Positions 54,441-63,756 of a stretch of 64,000 nt of DNA are shown here, one piece after another. The stretch's first letter is position 1. Each line of letters begins with the position of its first letter. Origin of the DNA: an uncultured Pelagibacteraceae bacterium. GTDB taxonomy: Bacteria; Pseudomonadota; Alphaproteobacteria; Pelagibacterales; Pelagibacteraceae. The notes beneath the pieces are model-generated. The model ran no database searches. It saw only the letters and a program-made list of their open reading frames with translations, and was not told the origin of the DNA. Made by a program: the position numbers and the translations under genes. The DNA is taken from contig CACICF010000005.1 in the NCBI GenBank assembly GCA_902584995.1, forward strand, positions 1 to 64,000, read 5' to 3'.

Positions 54441-54923
54441 TTATTTATTAATAACTTTTAAATATTCTCCGTATCTTTTTAAACTTTCCTCTGGCCATGT
54501 TTTTTTAGGATCATACATCTTTTCAAAACAAATTACATCATCTGTAAGGTTGAGCCATGGATCTTTATCTTTTGTAAAAATATGCACTTGTGGTGGAAAA
54601 CTTTCTGAATTATCTAAAGTTTTAGTTCTAACTGTTAATCTACCTACAGCTGAGGCGTAATCAGTATAAATATAAGTTCCACACTTGGAGCAAAAATATG
54701 CATTAGAAGTGGCACCACTTCCTGCTTTGAGTTCTGTTGATGCTACTTCTCCTTCTACAATTAAAGTATTGTCCAAGACGCTTGTATTAATAACATAAGA
54801 AGACCCAGTTATAATTTTGCAATCTTTACAATGACAAGCTTGCGTGAATAAAGGTTTGTCTGTAATTCTATATTTAACCTGACCACAAATACATCTTCCA
54901 GTTAAGCTTTCATTTTTTTCCAT
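54441..54923 (-). CDS. GFA family zinc-binding protein
   Basis: A 160-residue GFA-fold protein with CICGQVKYRI, QACHCKDCKIITGSSY and YFCSKCGTYIYTD, all metal-binding cysteines present. Longer than its tandem neighbour. Upstream lies the 166-base gap shared with umuDC, holding an inverted repeat at 54958. Possible role in one-carbon or thiol chemistry, unproven. Confidence 0.88.
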   Translation of the reverse strand: MEKNESLTGRCICGQVKYRITDKPLFTQACHCKDCKIITGSSYVINTSVLDNTLIVEGEVASTELKAGSGATSNAYFCSKCGTYIYTDYASAVGRLTVRTKTLDNSESFPPQVHIFTKDKDPWLNLTDDVICFEKMYDPKKTWPEESLKRYGEYLKVINK

Positions 54924-54957
54924 TTATTATATTCAAACTATTTATGGTTAAAGTTAT

Positions 54958-54978
54958 CCACATGTATACAACATGTGG
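54958..54978. repeat. Perfect 8-bp inverted repeat between GFA and umuD genes
   Basis: CCACATGT, five bases (ATACA), then ACATGTGG. A dyad of this length at a divergent gene pair could be a regulator site for the GFA transcript (35 bases upstream of its start). It does not resemble the LexA box. No terminator features (no T-run). Confidence 0.6.
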
Positions 54979-55038
54979 TTTCGATGTTCACGTTTTGATT
55001 CACTTTTGATTCAGTTACAGACTCAAAATACAACCTGA

Positions 55039-55067
55039 TTGACACTATTGGATAACTTAGATATTAA
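55039..55067 (+). promoter_or_regulatory. umuDC promoter
   Basis: TTGACA at 55039-55044 (perfect -35), 17 bases, then TATTAA at 55062-55067 (four of six -10 matches). Transcription would start about 55074, inside the LexA box, giving a leader of about 16 bases before the umuD ATG. Confidence 0.7.
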
Positions 55068-55070
55068 TTA

Positions 55071-55085
55071 GAACAAAATAAGAAC
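55071..55085 (+). promoter_or_regulatory. LexA-binding SOS box of umuDC
   Basis: GAACAAAATAAGAAC is a perfect GAAC-N7-GAAC match, the alphaproteobacterial LexA consensus. It overlaps the predicted transcription start and lies four bases before the umuD ATG at 55090, so bound LexA would block initiation. Confidence 0.88.
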
Positions 55086-55089
55086 ATTT

Positions 55090-55485
55090 ATGAAGCTAAC
55101 TATACCTTACTATTTACATAAAGCTGGTGCAGGTTTTCCGTCCCCTGCCACAGACTATATTGAAGAAGATATCGATTTAAATATTCATTTAATCAAAAAT
55201 GTTCCAGCAACTTTCATCATAAGAGTTCAGGGAAAATCAATGGTGGACGTGGGAATTAATGATGGCGATCTATTAGTTGTTGATAAGAGTTTAACACCAA
55301 AAAATTTCTCAACAGTTATTGCAAATGTTCATGATGAACTAGTTGTTAAAAGTTTAGTTCAAGAAAGAGATAAAAAATTTTTAACATCAGGTTCTAAAAA
55401 ATTTACAGATCGAATTTTAATTAATGAAGATGAGGATATATTTATTTGGGGAGTTGTAACTTATGTCATCCATTCAGTATACTAA
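55090..55485 (+). CDS. umuD: UmuD-type S24 peptidase, DNA polymerase V accessory subunit
   Basis: A 131-residue self-cleaving protein. The cleavage site is Ala14-Gly15 ([10 protein letters not shown]), the nucleophile Ser50 (GKSMVDVGI) and general base Lys87 (LVVKSLV), each ten residues earlier than in E. coli UmuD (24/25, 60, 97). RecA filaments promote cleavage to the active form. It overlaps umuC by 23 bases. There is no clear ribosome-binding site, as the SOS box occupies that position. Confidence 0.94.
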   Translation: MKLTIPYYLHKAGAGFPSPATDYIEEDIDLNIHLIKNVPATFIIRVQGKSMVDVGINDGDLLVVDKSLTPKNFSTVIANVHDELVVKSLVQERDKKFLTSGSKKFTDRILINEDEDIFIWGVVTYVIHSVY

Positions 55486-56743
55486 AAAAATAGCACTTAT
55501 TGATTGTAACTCTTTTTATGTTTCTTGTGAAAGATTATTCAATCCTAAAATAAGAAAAAAACCTGTTGTCGTTTTATCCAATAATGATGGTTGTATAATT
55601 TCAAGATCAACTGAAGCAAAAGCTTTAGGTATTAAAATGGGAGAACCTTACTTTAAAGCAAAAGATATTATTATTAAAAATAAAGTTGAGGTTTTTTCAT
55701 CTAATTATTCTTTATATGGAGATTTATCTAGAAGAGTAATGAGAACACTAAAAAGGTTCAACTCCGCTATTGAAGTTTACTCTATTGATGAAGCTTTTTT
55801 AGATTTATCAAATTTTTCAGATAACGAAGTTGAAAATGTTGGAAGAGAAATTAGAGAAACAGTTTTAAAATGGACGGGTATTCCAACTAGTATTGGTATT
55901 GCTAAAACAAAAACCTTAAGCAAAGTTGCAAATCATATTGCGAAGAAAAAAAAGTCAGGTGTAACAAGTCTAATAGGAATTGAAAATATTGATCCTATCT
56001 TAGAGAAGGTTGAAATTAACGATGTATGGGGTGTAGGAAGACAACTAACAAAATTTTATCATAAAAATGGGATTTATAATGCAAAACAACTAAAGAATAA
56101 ATCAAATACATGGATTAAGAAAAACTCAAATGTTTTAGGTTCAAGAACTGCAATGGAGTTGAGGGGAGTTCCTTGTATTGATTTAGAAACAACACAAACA
56201 AAAAGAAAAAGCTGCGTTGTATCTCGTTCTTTTGGCCAAAGAATTGAAAAATACCAAGAATTAAAAGAAGCAGTTGCAAATTATTGTTTAAATGCATCTG
56301 AAAAAATTAGATCTGAGTCTTTAATTGCAAAGTCAATTACTGTTTTTGTTAGAACAAGTCCCTTTCAAAGTAGATTTGGATACTATTCAAATTCAAAGAC
56401 AATAGATTTTGCAATTTCAACAAATAATAGCATTGAAATAGTTAAAACTGCTTTAGTTGCTTTAGACTCTATCTTTAAAAATGGCTATCGTTACCAAAAA
56501 GCAGGTGTAATGCTGACTGGTTTATCTAATGAAGATGGCAGTAAGAACCTATTTTCTTCAGAAAAAGACGAGAAAATAAAGGGTTTGATGAGGTCTATTG
56601 ATAATACCAACTATCGATACGGAAGATCTACGGTAAGTCTTGCTAGTGCCGGTGTTCAAAAGAGATGGAACATGAGAAGAGAACATTCTTCTAAAATAGA
56701 TACGGCTGATTTTTACTTATTACCTACAATTAGTACTAATTAA
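55463..56743 (+). CDS. umuC: Y-family DNA polymerase (UmuC, Pol V catalytic subunit)
   Basis: Translesion, error-prone polymerase, 426 residues. [16 protein letters not shown] and [12 protein letters not shown] carry the three catalytic acidic residues; the HhH region ([19 protein letters not shown]) and little-finger domain follow. C-terminal part [15 protein letters not shown] resembles the UmuC tail. Works with cleaved UmuD and RecA after DNA damage. Confidence 0.96.
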   Translation: MSSIQYTKKIALIDCNSFYVSCERLFNPKIRKKPVVVLSNNDGCIISRSTEAKALGIKMGEPYFKAKDIIIKNKVEVFSSNYSLYGDLSRRVMRTLKRFNSAIEVYSIDEAFLDLSNFSDNEVENVGREIRETVLKWTGIPTSIGIAKTKTLSKVANHIAKKKKSGVTSLIGIENIDPILEKVEINDVWGVGRQLTKFYHKNGIYNAKQLKNKSNTWIKKNSNVLGSRTAMELRGVPCIDLETTQTKRKSCVVSRSFGQRIEKYQELKEAVANYCLNASEKIRSESLIAKSITVFVRTSPFQSRFGYYSNSKTIDFAISTNNSIEIVKTALVALDSIFKNGYRYQKAGVMLTGLSNEDGSKNLFSSEKDEKIKGLMRSIDNTNYRYGRSTVSLASAGVQKRWNMRREHSSKIDTADFYLLPTISTN

Positions 56744-57897
56744 GATTTAAAAAGTTTATCAGATAAATTAATTAACTCATCACCCCAAAAAACTTCTTTT
56801 TGTATTCTTTTAAAATCTATATCAAAAACAGTAGACATTGCTGAAGCGTATGTAGATCTAGCATCAATTGTTGAATTTAAATCTCTTCCTTCAAATAATT
56901 CCTTTCGCTTAAGTCCTGGCCAGTCTGTATAAACTTGAGATTTTTTCAAAAGACCACCTGCCATAAAAATTGCAGATCCATAACCATGCTCTGTTCCACG
57001 ACCTCCATTTTGTTTAATAGTTCTACCAAATTCTGTAAGAGTAAGGACTAAAGTATTTTTAATTTCTGATCCCAAACCTTTCTCTAAATTTTTAAAAATT
57101 GAGTCCATTTCAATGAGACTATCCGAGTGAGAACCATTAACACCTCCTTGAGCAGCATGCGTATCAAATCCATCAACTTCAAAAACCGCAACCCTTGGCC
57201 CATTTATTTTTTTTAGTTCTAAACCTGCTTTATATGCTAAAGATGAATTCTTCCTAGACATAGAGGTGTCCCCATTATTCATCATAGATCTGTTAGCAAT
57301 TATCTCCATCATATTCGCTAAGTCATGTTCGGATTTATCTGTATAAACTGATTTTAAAAGTTGTAAAAGTTCTGTTCTTGGAAGTCTTTTTTTTGAAGGA
57401 TAAAAATTATCGTTACTAGGTATTCCTCTAAGAAGTAAAGGCATTGGCAAAGCCAATGCAAGACCATCACCTTTTAATTCTGCTAACTTCATTCCTCTTC
57501 CTAGCCAACCAGTTTTTATGGAGTAAGGTATATGACCTCCTGTCTCCATTAAGTTTTGTCCATCAAAATGAGATCTTTTAGTATATGGAATATTTGTTGC
57601 ATGAACTATTGCTCCTATATTATTTTGCCACAAATTATAAAAATTCTTTAGTTTGGGATGAAGCGCGAAATCAGAATTTAACTTTATTGTTTCATCTAAT
57701 ATCAAATCTTTTCTTCTCTTTTCAAAATTTTTGTCACCAATTATTGGAACTGCACATAAACCATCCATTCCACCTCTTAACATTATAACAACAAGATTTT
57801 TTTTCTTATCTGTATTTGCTAAAACTGGAAAATTAAAACCAGCTAAAAATAATGTAGTGGCTGAACCTTTTAAAAAATTTCTTCTTGATATCTTCAT
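56740..57897 (-). CDS. DUF1501 protein, Tat-exported
   Basis: A 385-residue protein of the sulfatase-like DUF1501 family. The N-terminus has a twin-arginine signal ([18 protein letters not shown]), so it is exported folded. [25 protein letters not shown] and [18 protein letters not shown] are typical. Co-occurs with a DUF1800 gene, overlapping it by four bases; the pair is widespread in marine bacteria, with an unproven function (proposed extracellular or periplasmic protein handling). Converges on umuC (four-base overlap). Confidence 0.9.
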   Translation of the reverse strand: MKISRRNFLKGSATTLFLAGFNFPVLANTDKKKNLVVIMLRGGMDGLCAVPIIGDKNFEKRRKDLILDETIKLNSDFALHPKLKNFYNLWQNNIGAIVHATNIPYTKRSHFDGQNLMETGGHIPYSIKTGWLGRGMKLAELKGDGLALALPMPLLLRGIPSNDNFYPSKKRLPRTELLQLLKSVYTDKSEHDLANMMEIIANRSMMNNGDTSMSRKNSSLAYKAGLELKKINGPRVAVFEVDGFDTHAAQGGVNGSHSDSLIEMDSIFKNLEKGLGSEIKNTLVLTLTEFGRTIKQNGGRGTEHGYGSAIFMAGGLLKKSQVYTDWPGLKRKELFEGRDLNSTIDARSTYASAMSTVFDIDFKRIQKEVFWGDELINLSDKLFKS

Positions 57898-59321
57898 GAT
57901 TTAAGGGTCTCCGGTAAATTAAATAAAATAACATGTTTATGAACAAGCTCTTTATGCTGATTTATAATTTTTAAAATTTCACCTGGATTATCATAATTTT
58001 TTTCAATCATTTCTTCATAAAATTCAGTTGTCTGTGACTTGCCTGACTTTTTATAATAAGCCTCTCTCGCATAAACCAGCCTTCTAATTAGTAATTCTGG
58101 TGACATCCAATCCTCTGAAATATCTGACCATCCATTTGGTTGTTTTGCTAAATAAGGATGTTGTCCAAGCTCATCCATCAACCTTTCTAAAGCTCTTTGA
58201 TCTTTAATCGGTTTATTTCCAAGTTTATAAAGATCCATAAATGAAGGAGATGGGATTAAATCAACATCAGCCATTTTGCTCATTTGTAATAGCCAGTTTT
58301 CTGGATTCTGAAATTTATTATATTTTTCAGAATAATTAAAAGCAACTTCTATAGCAGCTTTGTGAACCTCAGGTAAAAAACCATCTGATTTTTCCCAAGC
58401 TTTTATAATTGGCTCCATCATTTCTTTAGTTGGATTATCTGTGATCAAATATCTACAGAGTTTCATTGCAACGAACTTTCTGCAGGAAGGGTGATTAACA
58501 AGATCTGTGATTGCAACTGATAAACTTTTTATACCTCTTTTATATTTTTTACCTAAAACTATTTTGGTACCAGGTTCATGAGCATCAGGGTTGAAATGGA
58601 CATCACCTGTCTCTAATCTTTTCCTTCCCCACTTAGGTCTCCAACCACTCATTATATATGCCATTTGGATTACATCTTCTTGTGTATATCCACAATCTGG
58701 TGACACAGTGTGAAGTTCTAGAAGTTCCCTTGCATGATTTTCATTTACACCTTTTTTCTTTCCTTTTTCTCTTGCCCATTTAGCTTCTTGGCTCTTAGGT
58801 CCTATGTTCTGTTCATTATCTAAGTGATGTATCATCGACCAACCGATGGTTGCCTCTTGGGCCATTTTCTCAAAATTTTGATTCATGTTAGCTCTAATGA
58901 TCTCTCTTTGGTAAGCACCTGTTGTATACTGTGCTAAAAAATCTTTTTCACTGATTGCGAAATGATTTCCCCAGAAGTACCAAAGTTTTGCTAAAACTGG
59001 TGTTTCGCTTTTTAACGCTTCTGAATACCTTATACAAAGTTCAAGGTTCCACCAAAATTTTTGACCGGTTGCATGTCTTAACTTATTTTTTTCTCTTTTG
59101 TAGCCTTCTTTGTCATTTTTAAATTTTTTTCTTAGAACTTTTCTATCTCCATAAACGTAATCTCGATAATAATTTCTAAGTTTTTTCTCTGGTAAAATTT
59201 GCCCCTTCCAAGAAAATTCTGGAACATCGTTCAATTGGTCTTTTGCCCATTTTAATGGATCTGATGGCACCTTTTCATTGGGTCCTAAACCAAAAGCTAC
59301 TTTACGAAAAAAATTTTTCAT
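57894..59321 (-). CDS. DUF1800 protein
   Basis: A 475-residue protein with the family hallmark NENHARELLELHTVS and TQEDVIQMAYIMSGWRP, FVAMKLCRYLITDNPT, QLSGWSDISED-type motifs (here PNGWSDISEDWMSPELL). No signal peptide is evident, unlike its Tat-exported partner, so it may be carried out with it. Function not established. Follows the GT2 gene by 17 bases. Confidence 0.9.
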   Translation of the reverse strand: MKNFFRKVAFGLGPNEKVPSDPLKWAKDQLNDVPEFSWKGQILPEKKLRNYYRDYVYGDRKVLRKKFKNDKEGYKREKNKLRHATGQKFWWNLELCIRYSEALKSETPVLAKLWYFWGNHFAISEKDFLAQYTTGAYQREIIRANMNQNFEKMAQEATIGWSMIHHLDNEQNIGPKSQEAKWAREKGKKKGVNENHARELLELHTVSPDCGYTQEDVIQMAYIMSGWRPKWGRKRLETGDVHFNPDAHEPGTKIVLGKKYKRGIKSLSVAITDLVNHPSCRKFVAMKLCRYLITDNPTKEMMEPIIKAWEKSDGFLPEVHKAAIEVAFNYSEKYNKFQNPENWLLQMSKMADVDLIPSPSFMDLYKLGNKPIKDQRALERLMDELGQHPYLAKQPNGWSDISEDWMSPELLIRRLVYAREAYYKKSGKSQTTEFYEEMIEKNYDNPGEILKIINQHKELVHKHVILFNLPETLKS

Positions 59322-59338
59322 TTAATATTTAAAATAAG

Positions 59339-60208
59339 TTATTTTAATATGTCAATATCTGAAATATTTGTTAAAGAATTATTAAACTCAATCAAATTTT
59401 CTCTTCCTGAGATTTTTAAAATAACAAAACCAAAAACAATGATCAGTGCTAAAGGTATGGCTGTAATTACACTTATGTAGTCAGCTATTATTATTAAATA
59501 TATCGCATAAAATGCTATTGATCTAAAAATCACTGAAGATTTAAATACTGCAATAATTGCTAGCGAATGTTTTATTAAGTTAAAAAAACTCATCTTAGAG
59601 GGTCCAAAATATCTAGAGCCTCTTATTGATGGAGAATTAACTAAATTATTTTCTATTTTTGCTAGTGATCCAGAAAAACTACTCCAGGTTGCTTTCTCTT
59701 CAATTAATTTCTTAACAGTTTCCTTTGTAAGGCAAGTGAAATTTCCAAATTTTATAAATTTTCCTGTAAATGTATAAGTAATTATTTTGTGCAATAAATA
59801 ACAGATTTTAAAAATTAAACCTTCGGATCTTTTTACTCTTTCTCCAACAATACTTTTATTAGGATTATCCTTAATCTTTTCTACAAAGTTTTTTATCTCT
59901 TCAGGTCTATCTTCCCCATCACCATCCATAGGTATTACATAATCAAAATCTTCATTTTCTGAAATATATTTTAGTCCAGCAGCAATGCATCTTGCATGGC
60001 CCCTATTATTTCTCATATTTATTAATTTTAGTGATTTAATATTTATTAAATTTTTATTTTCTAAATTTTTTACTTCTGTTGATGCATCATTAATTACAAC
60101 TACCGAAAATGAAGCATTCAAATTAGAAATACTGCTATCAATTTCTTCAATTAATTTTGATGTAGATCTAAAGTCATTAAAGACTGGAATTAATATTATA
60201 ATATTCAT
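59339..60208 (-). CDS. Glycosyltransferase family 2
   Basis: A 289-residue GT-A enzyme: IIILIPVFNDFRSTSKLIEE at the start, IPMDGDGEDRPEEI with the DxD metal site, and two C-terminal helices (about 222-240 and 243-265) that anchor it in the membrane. Such enzymes often transfer a sugar to a lipid carrier (undecaprenyl-phosphate-linked). The start codon overlaps the stop of the 41-codon gene upstream (TAATG). Confidence 0.87.
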   Translation of the reverse strand: MNIIILIPVFNDFRSTSKLIEEIDSSISNLNASFSVVVINDASTEVKNLENKNLINIKSLKLINMRNNRGHARCIAAGLKYISENEDFDYVIPMDGDGEDRPEEIKNFVEKIKDNPNKSIVGERVKRSEGLIFKICYLLHKIITYTFTGKFIKFGNFTCLTKETVKKLIEEKATWSSFSGSLAKIENNLVNSPSIRGSRYFGPSKMSFFNLIKHSLAIIAVFKSSVIFRSIAFYAIYLIIIADYISVITAIPLALIIVFGFVILKISGRENLIEFNNSLTNISDIDILK

Positions 60209-60333
60209 TAACTGACCGAACTTATTAATCTAAACAAAGAGGCAAAAAAACCATATCCTGAAAGCTCTATTAAAGCAACTATCCCAATAATTAATAAAAG
60301 TTTTTTATTTTTTTGGTTTAATTGAAATTTCAT
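60208..60333 (-). CDS. Small single-pass membrane protein, 41 residues, hypothetical
   Basis: ATG 60333 lies inside the 3' end of the GT39 gene (29-base overlap); the stop TAA overlaps the GT2 start as TAATG. It encodes a basic N-terminus (QLNQKNKK), one helix (LLLIIGIVALIELSGYGFFA, about residues 12-31) and a short tail. Tight coupling on both sides argues that it is real and may be a membrane partner of the glycosyltransferases; function unknown. Confidence 0.45.
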   Translation of the reverse strand: MKFQLNQKNKKLLLIIGIVALIELSGYGFFASLFRLISSVS

Positions 60334-61624
60334 TTATATTTACACACTTCATGTCACTATTGCACATGTAAAGACCCTCTGAACTATAAATCCACTTTGG
60401 TCTTTCTGGAAGATGATAAGATATATTTCCTGCAATCCATTCATTACCCTTAACATACTCTATATTTCCAAACTCATTTGCTTCTGTCTCATAAAAATTT
60501 TTAGCCTCATTTGCTAAATTTTTTCCATTAAAATCAGTTCTTTTGTCAGTTTTTGATATAGAAACGTATGCATATAAAATAGGTGAAATAAAAAATAGGA
60601 CCAAAAAGACATAAGAAAAGGCTTTCATTTTTTCAAAATTAATTTCAGATTTAAAAATATAAACAAATAGCAAACCAAAATTTATATAGAATGGAGTCAT
60701 CCACATTGTTCTAATTTTAACGCCCATAGTAAAAGATGTTAAAAAAATAAATAAAATAGGAATTAAGTTTATTAATAGTAAAAACAATAATTTATCATCA
60801 TTTAAATTAGTATTTATTTTAAGTTTATTAATTAAAAAAAAGATCATTGTTAAAAATGGTATCAATATACCGATTTGTTTTAGTAAAAATATAAATGGAT
60901 GCCTTAAATGATTTAAAATACCAGCCTCTTCTGATCCTGTTCTCATTAATCCATAAGTTATGGTTACATACTCATTCTCAGATAACCAAATAAAATGAGG
61001 AGATAAAATTAAAAAAAAAGGAATTAGAGATACCAAACACTTTAAATTTATTTTTTTATTAATGATTAAGTAAATTAAAAGAATAGCTATTGCTAAACCT
61101 AAATAGACAAATAAATATTTTGATAGAAAGCCAAGTCCAGAAAATAGACCAAGGAATATCCAATCTAATATTTTATTACTTTTAATTCCTTTCCATAAAT
61201 AAAAGACAGAAATAGACCAAAAGGGTATTAAACAAACATTTACATTAAATTCAGGTGTAGTGAAGTTATAAAAGTATATTCCTTCTAATAACAAAACAGA
61301 TAGTAAACAATAAATTTTGTTGTCAAAAAAATCTTCAGCCAACTTAAAAACTACAAGGAATGAGACTACGATACAAATTTGACTTAACAAATAATAAGCC
61401 CAATCTTGAGGTCCAAAAATTTGGTAAAATATTTCTGGTAAAAATGCACTCATAGGGGGATGCTTATTAAATCCCCAATCTAGGTTACTACCCCAAGCTA
61501 AAGCCTCGATTGTATCAAGTGGTAAATTGTGATTTGTTAAACTTGGAATCAATGTCCAGATTAACAGGTGTGATGTTATAAAAATATAAAATATATTATT
61601 AATATTCTTTTTATAAGTGGCCAT
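60305..61624 (-). CDS. Glycosyltransferase family 39 (ArnT/PMT-like)
   Basis: A 439-residue integral membrane GT-C enzyme with about eleven helices. LDTIEALAWGSNLDWGFNKHPP near residue 40 (cited as LDTIEALAWG and WGFNKHPP) is the loop with the acidic catalytic residue of lipid-sugar-dependent transferases. It uses a polyprenyl-phosphate sugar to modify lipid A or protein. I choose ATG 61624; an in-frame TTG lies six codons upstream. Next to a GT2 gene that could make its donor. Confidence 0.87.
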   Translation of the reverse strand: MATYKKNINNIFYIFITSHLLIWTLIPSLTNHNLPLDTIEALAWGSNLDWGFNKHPPMSAFLPEIFYQIFGPQDWAYYLLSQICIVVSFLVVFKLAEDFFDNKIYCLLSVLLLEGIYFYNFTTPEFNVNVCLIPFWSISVFYLWKGIKSNKILDWIFLGLFSGLGFLSKYLFVYLGLAIAILLIYLIINKKINLKCLVSLIPFFLILSPHFIWLSENEYVTITYGLMRTGSEEAGILNHLRHPFIFLLKQIGILIPFLTMIFFLINKLKINTNLNDDKLLFLLLINLIPILFIFLTSFTMGVKIRTMWMTPFYINFGLLFVYIFKSEINFEKMKAFSYVFLVLFFISPILYAYVSISKTDKRTDFNGKNLANEAKNFYETEANEFGNIEYVKGNEWIAGNISYHLPERPKWIYSSEGLYMCNSDMKCVNINEISIKPKK

Positions 61625-61667
61625 TTTTAATAATTTATACAATTAATCCATTCTTGACACTTATTAA

Positions 61668-62120
61668 ATGATGAATATATTCACCAAATTTATAAATTTG
61701 AGTATGGTAAAGATCTCTAAAAAATACATCCCAAAAGAAACTGAAAAATACATGTGTGCAAAACATCTTGCATACTTTAAGCAAAAATTAGTAGATTGGA
61801 AAAAAGAATTAAAGAGAACTAACAATGAAGCAATATTTAATGCATCAATGGATGATAATAGTGCTTCCGCAGATATTGTGGATCAAGCAAGCTCTTATAC
61901 AGAAAAAAATGTTGAGATGAGAGCAATCAATAGACAGATAAAATTAATTTCTAAGATTGATGGAGCCTTAAAAAAAATTCAAGATGGAACATATGGTTTC
62001 TGTGAGGAAACAGCAGAACCAATTGGTCTTAAAAGATTAATGGCAAGACCTGTTGCAACTTTATGCATAGCAGCACAAGAAAAACACGAAAAAGAAGAAA
62101 AAGTTTACGCTGATATTTAA
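61668..62120 (+). CDS. dksA: DksA-family transcription factor with reduced zinc ligands
   Basis: RNA-polymerase secondary-channel regulator for the stringent response. The coiled-coil tip motif Asp69-x2-Asp72-x-Ala74 (DIVDQA) is conserved. In the globular domain the four-Cys zinc site is reduced to Cys112 and Cys133; the others are Thr115 and Ala136 (GFCEETAEPIG, ATLCIAAQE), a form common in alphaproteobacteria. 150 residues from ATG 61668; ATG 61704 (MVKISKKYIP) is a plausible alternative start. Confidence 0.92.
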   Translation: MMNIFTKFINLSMVKISKKYIPKETEKYMCAKHLAYFKQKLVDWKKELKRTNNEAIFNASMDDNSASADIVDQASSYTEKNVEMRAINRQIKLISKIDGALKKIQDGTYGFCEETAEPIGLKRLMARPVATLCIAAQEKHEKEEKVYADI

Positions 62121-62743
62121 GGGTAATCTATTTCAGCATCTTTATTTAATGCTTTAAATCCTTTAATAACTGCTGGACGTTTTGCGATATCAACAAACCA
62201 TCTAGATAACCCCATAAAGTTTTCTAATCCAATATCATGTCTTTTGTGACGTGCTATCCAAGACCATGTTGCAATATCAGCAATAGAATACTCTTTTCCA
62301 GCCAAATAATAACTTGTTGATAGCCTTGCCTCTAAATCTTGGTATATTTTTCTAGTTATTTTAAAATATCTTTCCTCTCCCCACTCACTTTTTCCTTGAT
62401 GATAATAATGAAACTGATGATGTTGACCTATCATTGGTCCAATCAAACCCATTTGGGCCATCAACCACTGATTTATCTCTAATTTATTATTTTCTGGATA
62501 AAACATTTTACTTTTTTCACCTAAGTACATTAGTATTGCTCCAGATTCGAATATTGACTTTTTATTTTCGTGATCAGTGATCACTGGTATCTTATTAAAC
62601 GGGCTAATTTTTTTAAATTCAGGTTTATGTTGTTCACCTTCATTTAAGTTTACTTTAGTAATTTTGTAATCAAAGTTTATCTCTTCTAACATTATGCTAA
62701 TTTTCCAACCGTTAGGAGTATCGGCTGTAAATAGCTCTATCAT
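62117..62743 (-). CDS. Glutathione S-transferase family protein (YfcG/Ure2-like)
   Basis: A 208-residue GST. The N-terminal thioredoxin-like domain starts ELFTADTPNGWKISIMLEE; TPNGWK is typical of the Nu/YfcG class, some of which are disulfide reductases using glutathione. PVITDHENK, SIFESGAIL bind glutathione; the C-terminal helical domain contains YSIADIATWSW. Overlaps dksA's 3' end by four bases and the flavoprotein gene by one. Confidence 0.9.
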   Translation of the reverse strand: MIELFTADTPNGWKISIMLEEINFDYKITKVNLNEGEQHKPEFKKISPFNKIPVITDHENKKSIFESGAILMYLGEKSKMFYPENNKLEINQWLMAQMGLIGPMIGQHHQFHYYHQGKSEWGEERYFKITRKIYQDLEARLSTSYYLAGKEYSIADIATWSWIARHKRHDIGLENFMGLSRWFVDIAKRPAVIKGFKALNKDAEIDYP

Positions 62744-63756
62744 TATTTCACACCTAATCTGTCTTTTATAGTGTTAGATGCAGTAGTAAACTCGAACCTA
62801 TATTTCTCATTAGGTCTTGCGTATTTAAAACATCCTCTAGCAGCTAAAGCTCCCTCGTGAAATCCCGATAATATTAATTTTAGTTTTCCCGGATAACTAC
62901 AAATATCGCCGATAGCAAAAATACCTTTTTTATTAGTTTCAAAATTTTCTGTATTAACTGGTATTGTTTTTTTATTTAAATTTAGTCCCCATTCAGTAAT
63001 TGGTCCAAGTTGCATTATCAAACCAAAGAAACCTAAAACATAATCAGCCTTTAAAGTTTTGCTTTTACCATCTTCACTTTTGATCTCAACTTCCTCTAGA
63101 GAGCCATTGCCTTTTACATCTTTAATTGAGTACTTTGTAAATAAATTAATTTTGTTTTTTTTACTAAGTTCTTTTATTTTTTGAACACTTACAGGCGCAC
63201 CTCTAAACTCATCTCTTCTATGTATAAGAGAAACTTTTGAAGTACTTGACAATTCAATTGCCCAGTCAAGTGCGCTATCTCCACCTCCAAAAATGGCTAC
63301 TGACTTATCTTTAAAAATACTTTTGTCTTTAATTGAGTATAAAACTGTTTTGCCATCGAACTTTTCTGCACTCTTTGTCGGAAATTTTCGTGGTTCAAAA
63401 GATCCTACTCCCCCCGCTATTACTACATTTGGTGCATTAAACTCTTTGCCATTAGTTGTTTTTACTATCCAACTTTCATTTTCTTTGCTTAGTTCTTGAA
63501 CTCTATCATTTAAATGAAAGTTAAAGTTAAAGGGTTTTATTTGTTTAATTAAATTGTTAGTAAGCTCCTCCCCAGTGCATTCAGGAACTGCGGGGATATC
63601 ATAAATTGGTTTATCAGGATAGAGCTCTATGCATTGGCCACCGATTTTATTTAGGTTGTCAACTATTTCACATTTCAAACCAATGATTCCTAATTGATGC
63701 GCACAAAACAATCCTGTTGGGCCTGCACCAATTATCACAACATCTGTTTTAATCAT
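62743..63756 (-). CDS. NAD(P)/FAD oxidoreductase, ferredoxin-NADP reductase (TrxR-like) type
   Basis: A 337-residue flavoprotein with VVIIGAGPTGLFCAHQLG (FAD), GGQCIELYPDKPIYDIP, AIFGGGDSALDWAIEL (NADPH) and FAIGDICSYPGKLKLI. The thioredoxin-reductase CxxC is absent, which fits the YumC-type ferredoxin/flavodoxin-NADP reductase. It follows the 2Fe-2S ferredoxin gene with a one-base overlap, so the two proteins probably form a redox pair. Confidence 0.9.
   Translation of the reverse strand: MIKTDVVIIGAGPTGLFCAHQLGIIGLKCEIVDNLNKIGGQCIELYPDKPIYDIPAVPECTGEELTNNLIKQIKPFNFNFHLNDRVQELSKENESWIVKTTNGKEFNAPNVVIAGGVGSFEPRKFPTKSAEKFDGKTVLYSIKDKSIFKDKSVAIFGGGDSALDWAIELSSTSKVSLIHRRDEFRGAPVSVQKIKELSKKNKINLFTKYSIKDVKGNGSLEEVEIKSEDGKSKTLKADYVLGFFGLIMQLGPITEWGLNLNKKTIPVNTENFETNKKGIFAIGDICSYPGKLKLILSGFHEGALAARGCFKYARPNEKYRFEFTTASNTIKDRLGVK

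Noticed and set aside
54986..55000. A possible second LexA site (GTTC, seven bases, GATT) upstream of umuD
   Set aside because: The second half-site has too many mismatches, and it lies upstream of the promoter while a perfect box is present at 55071.
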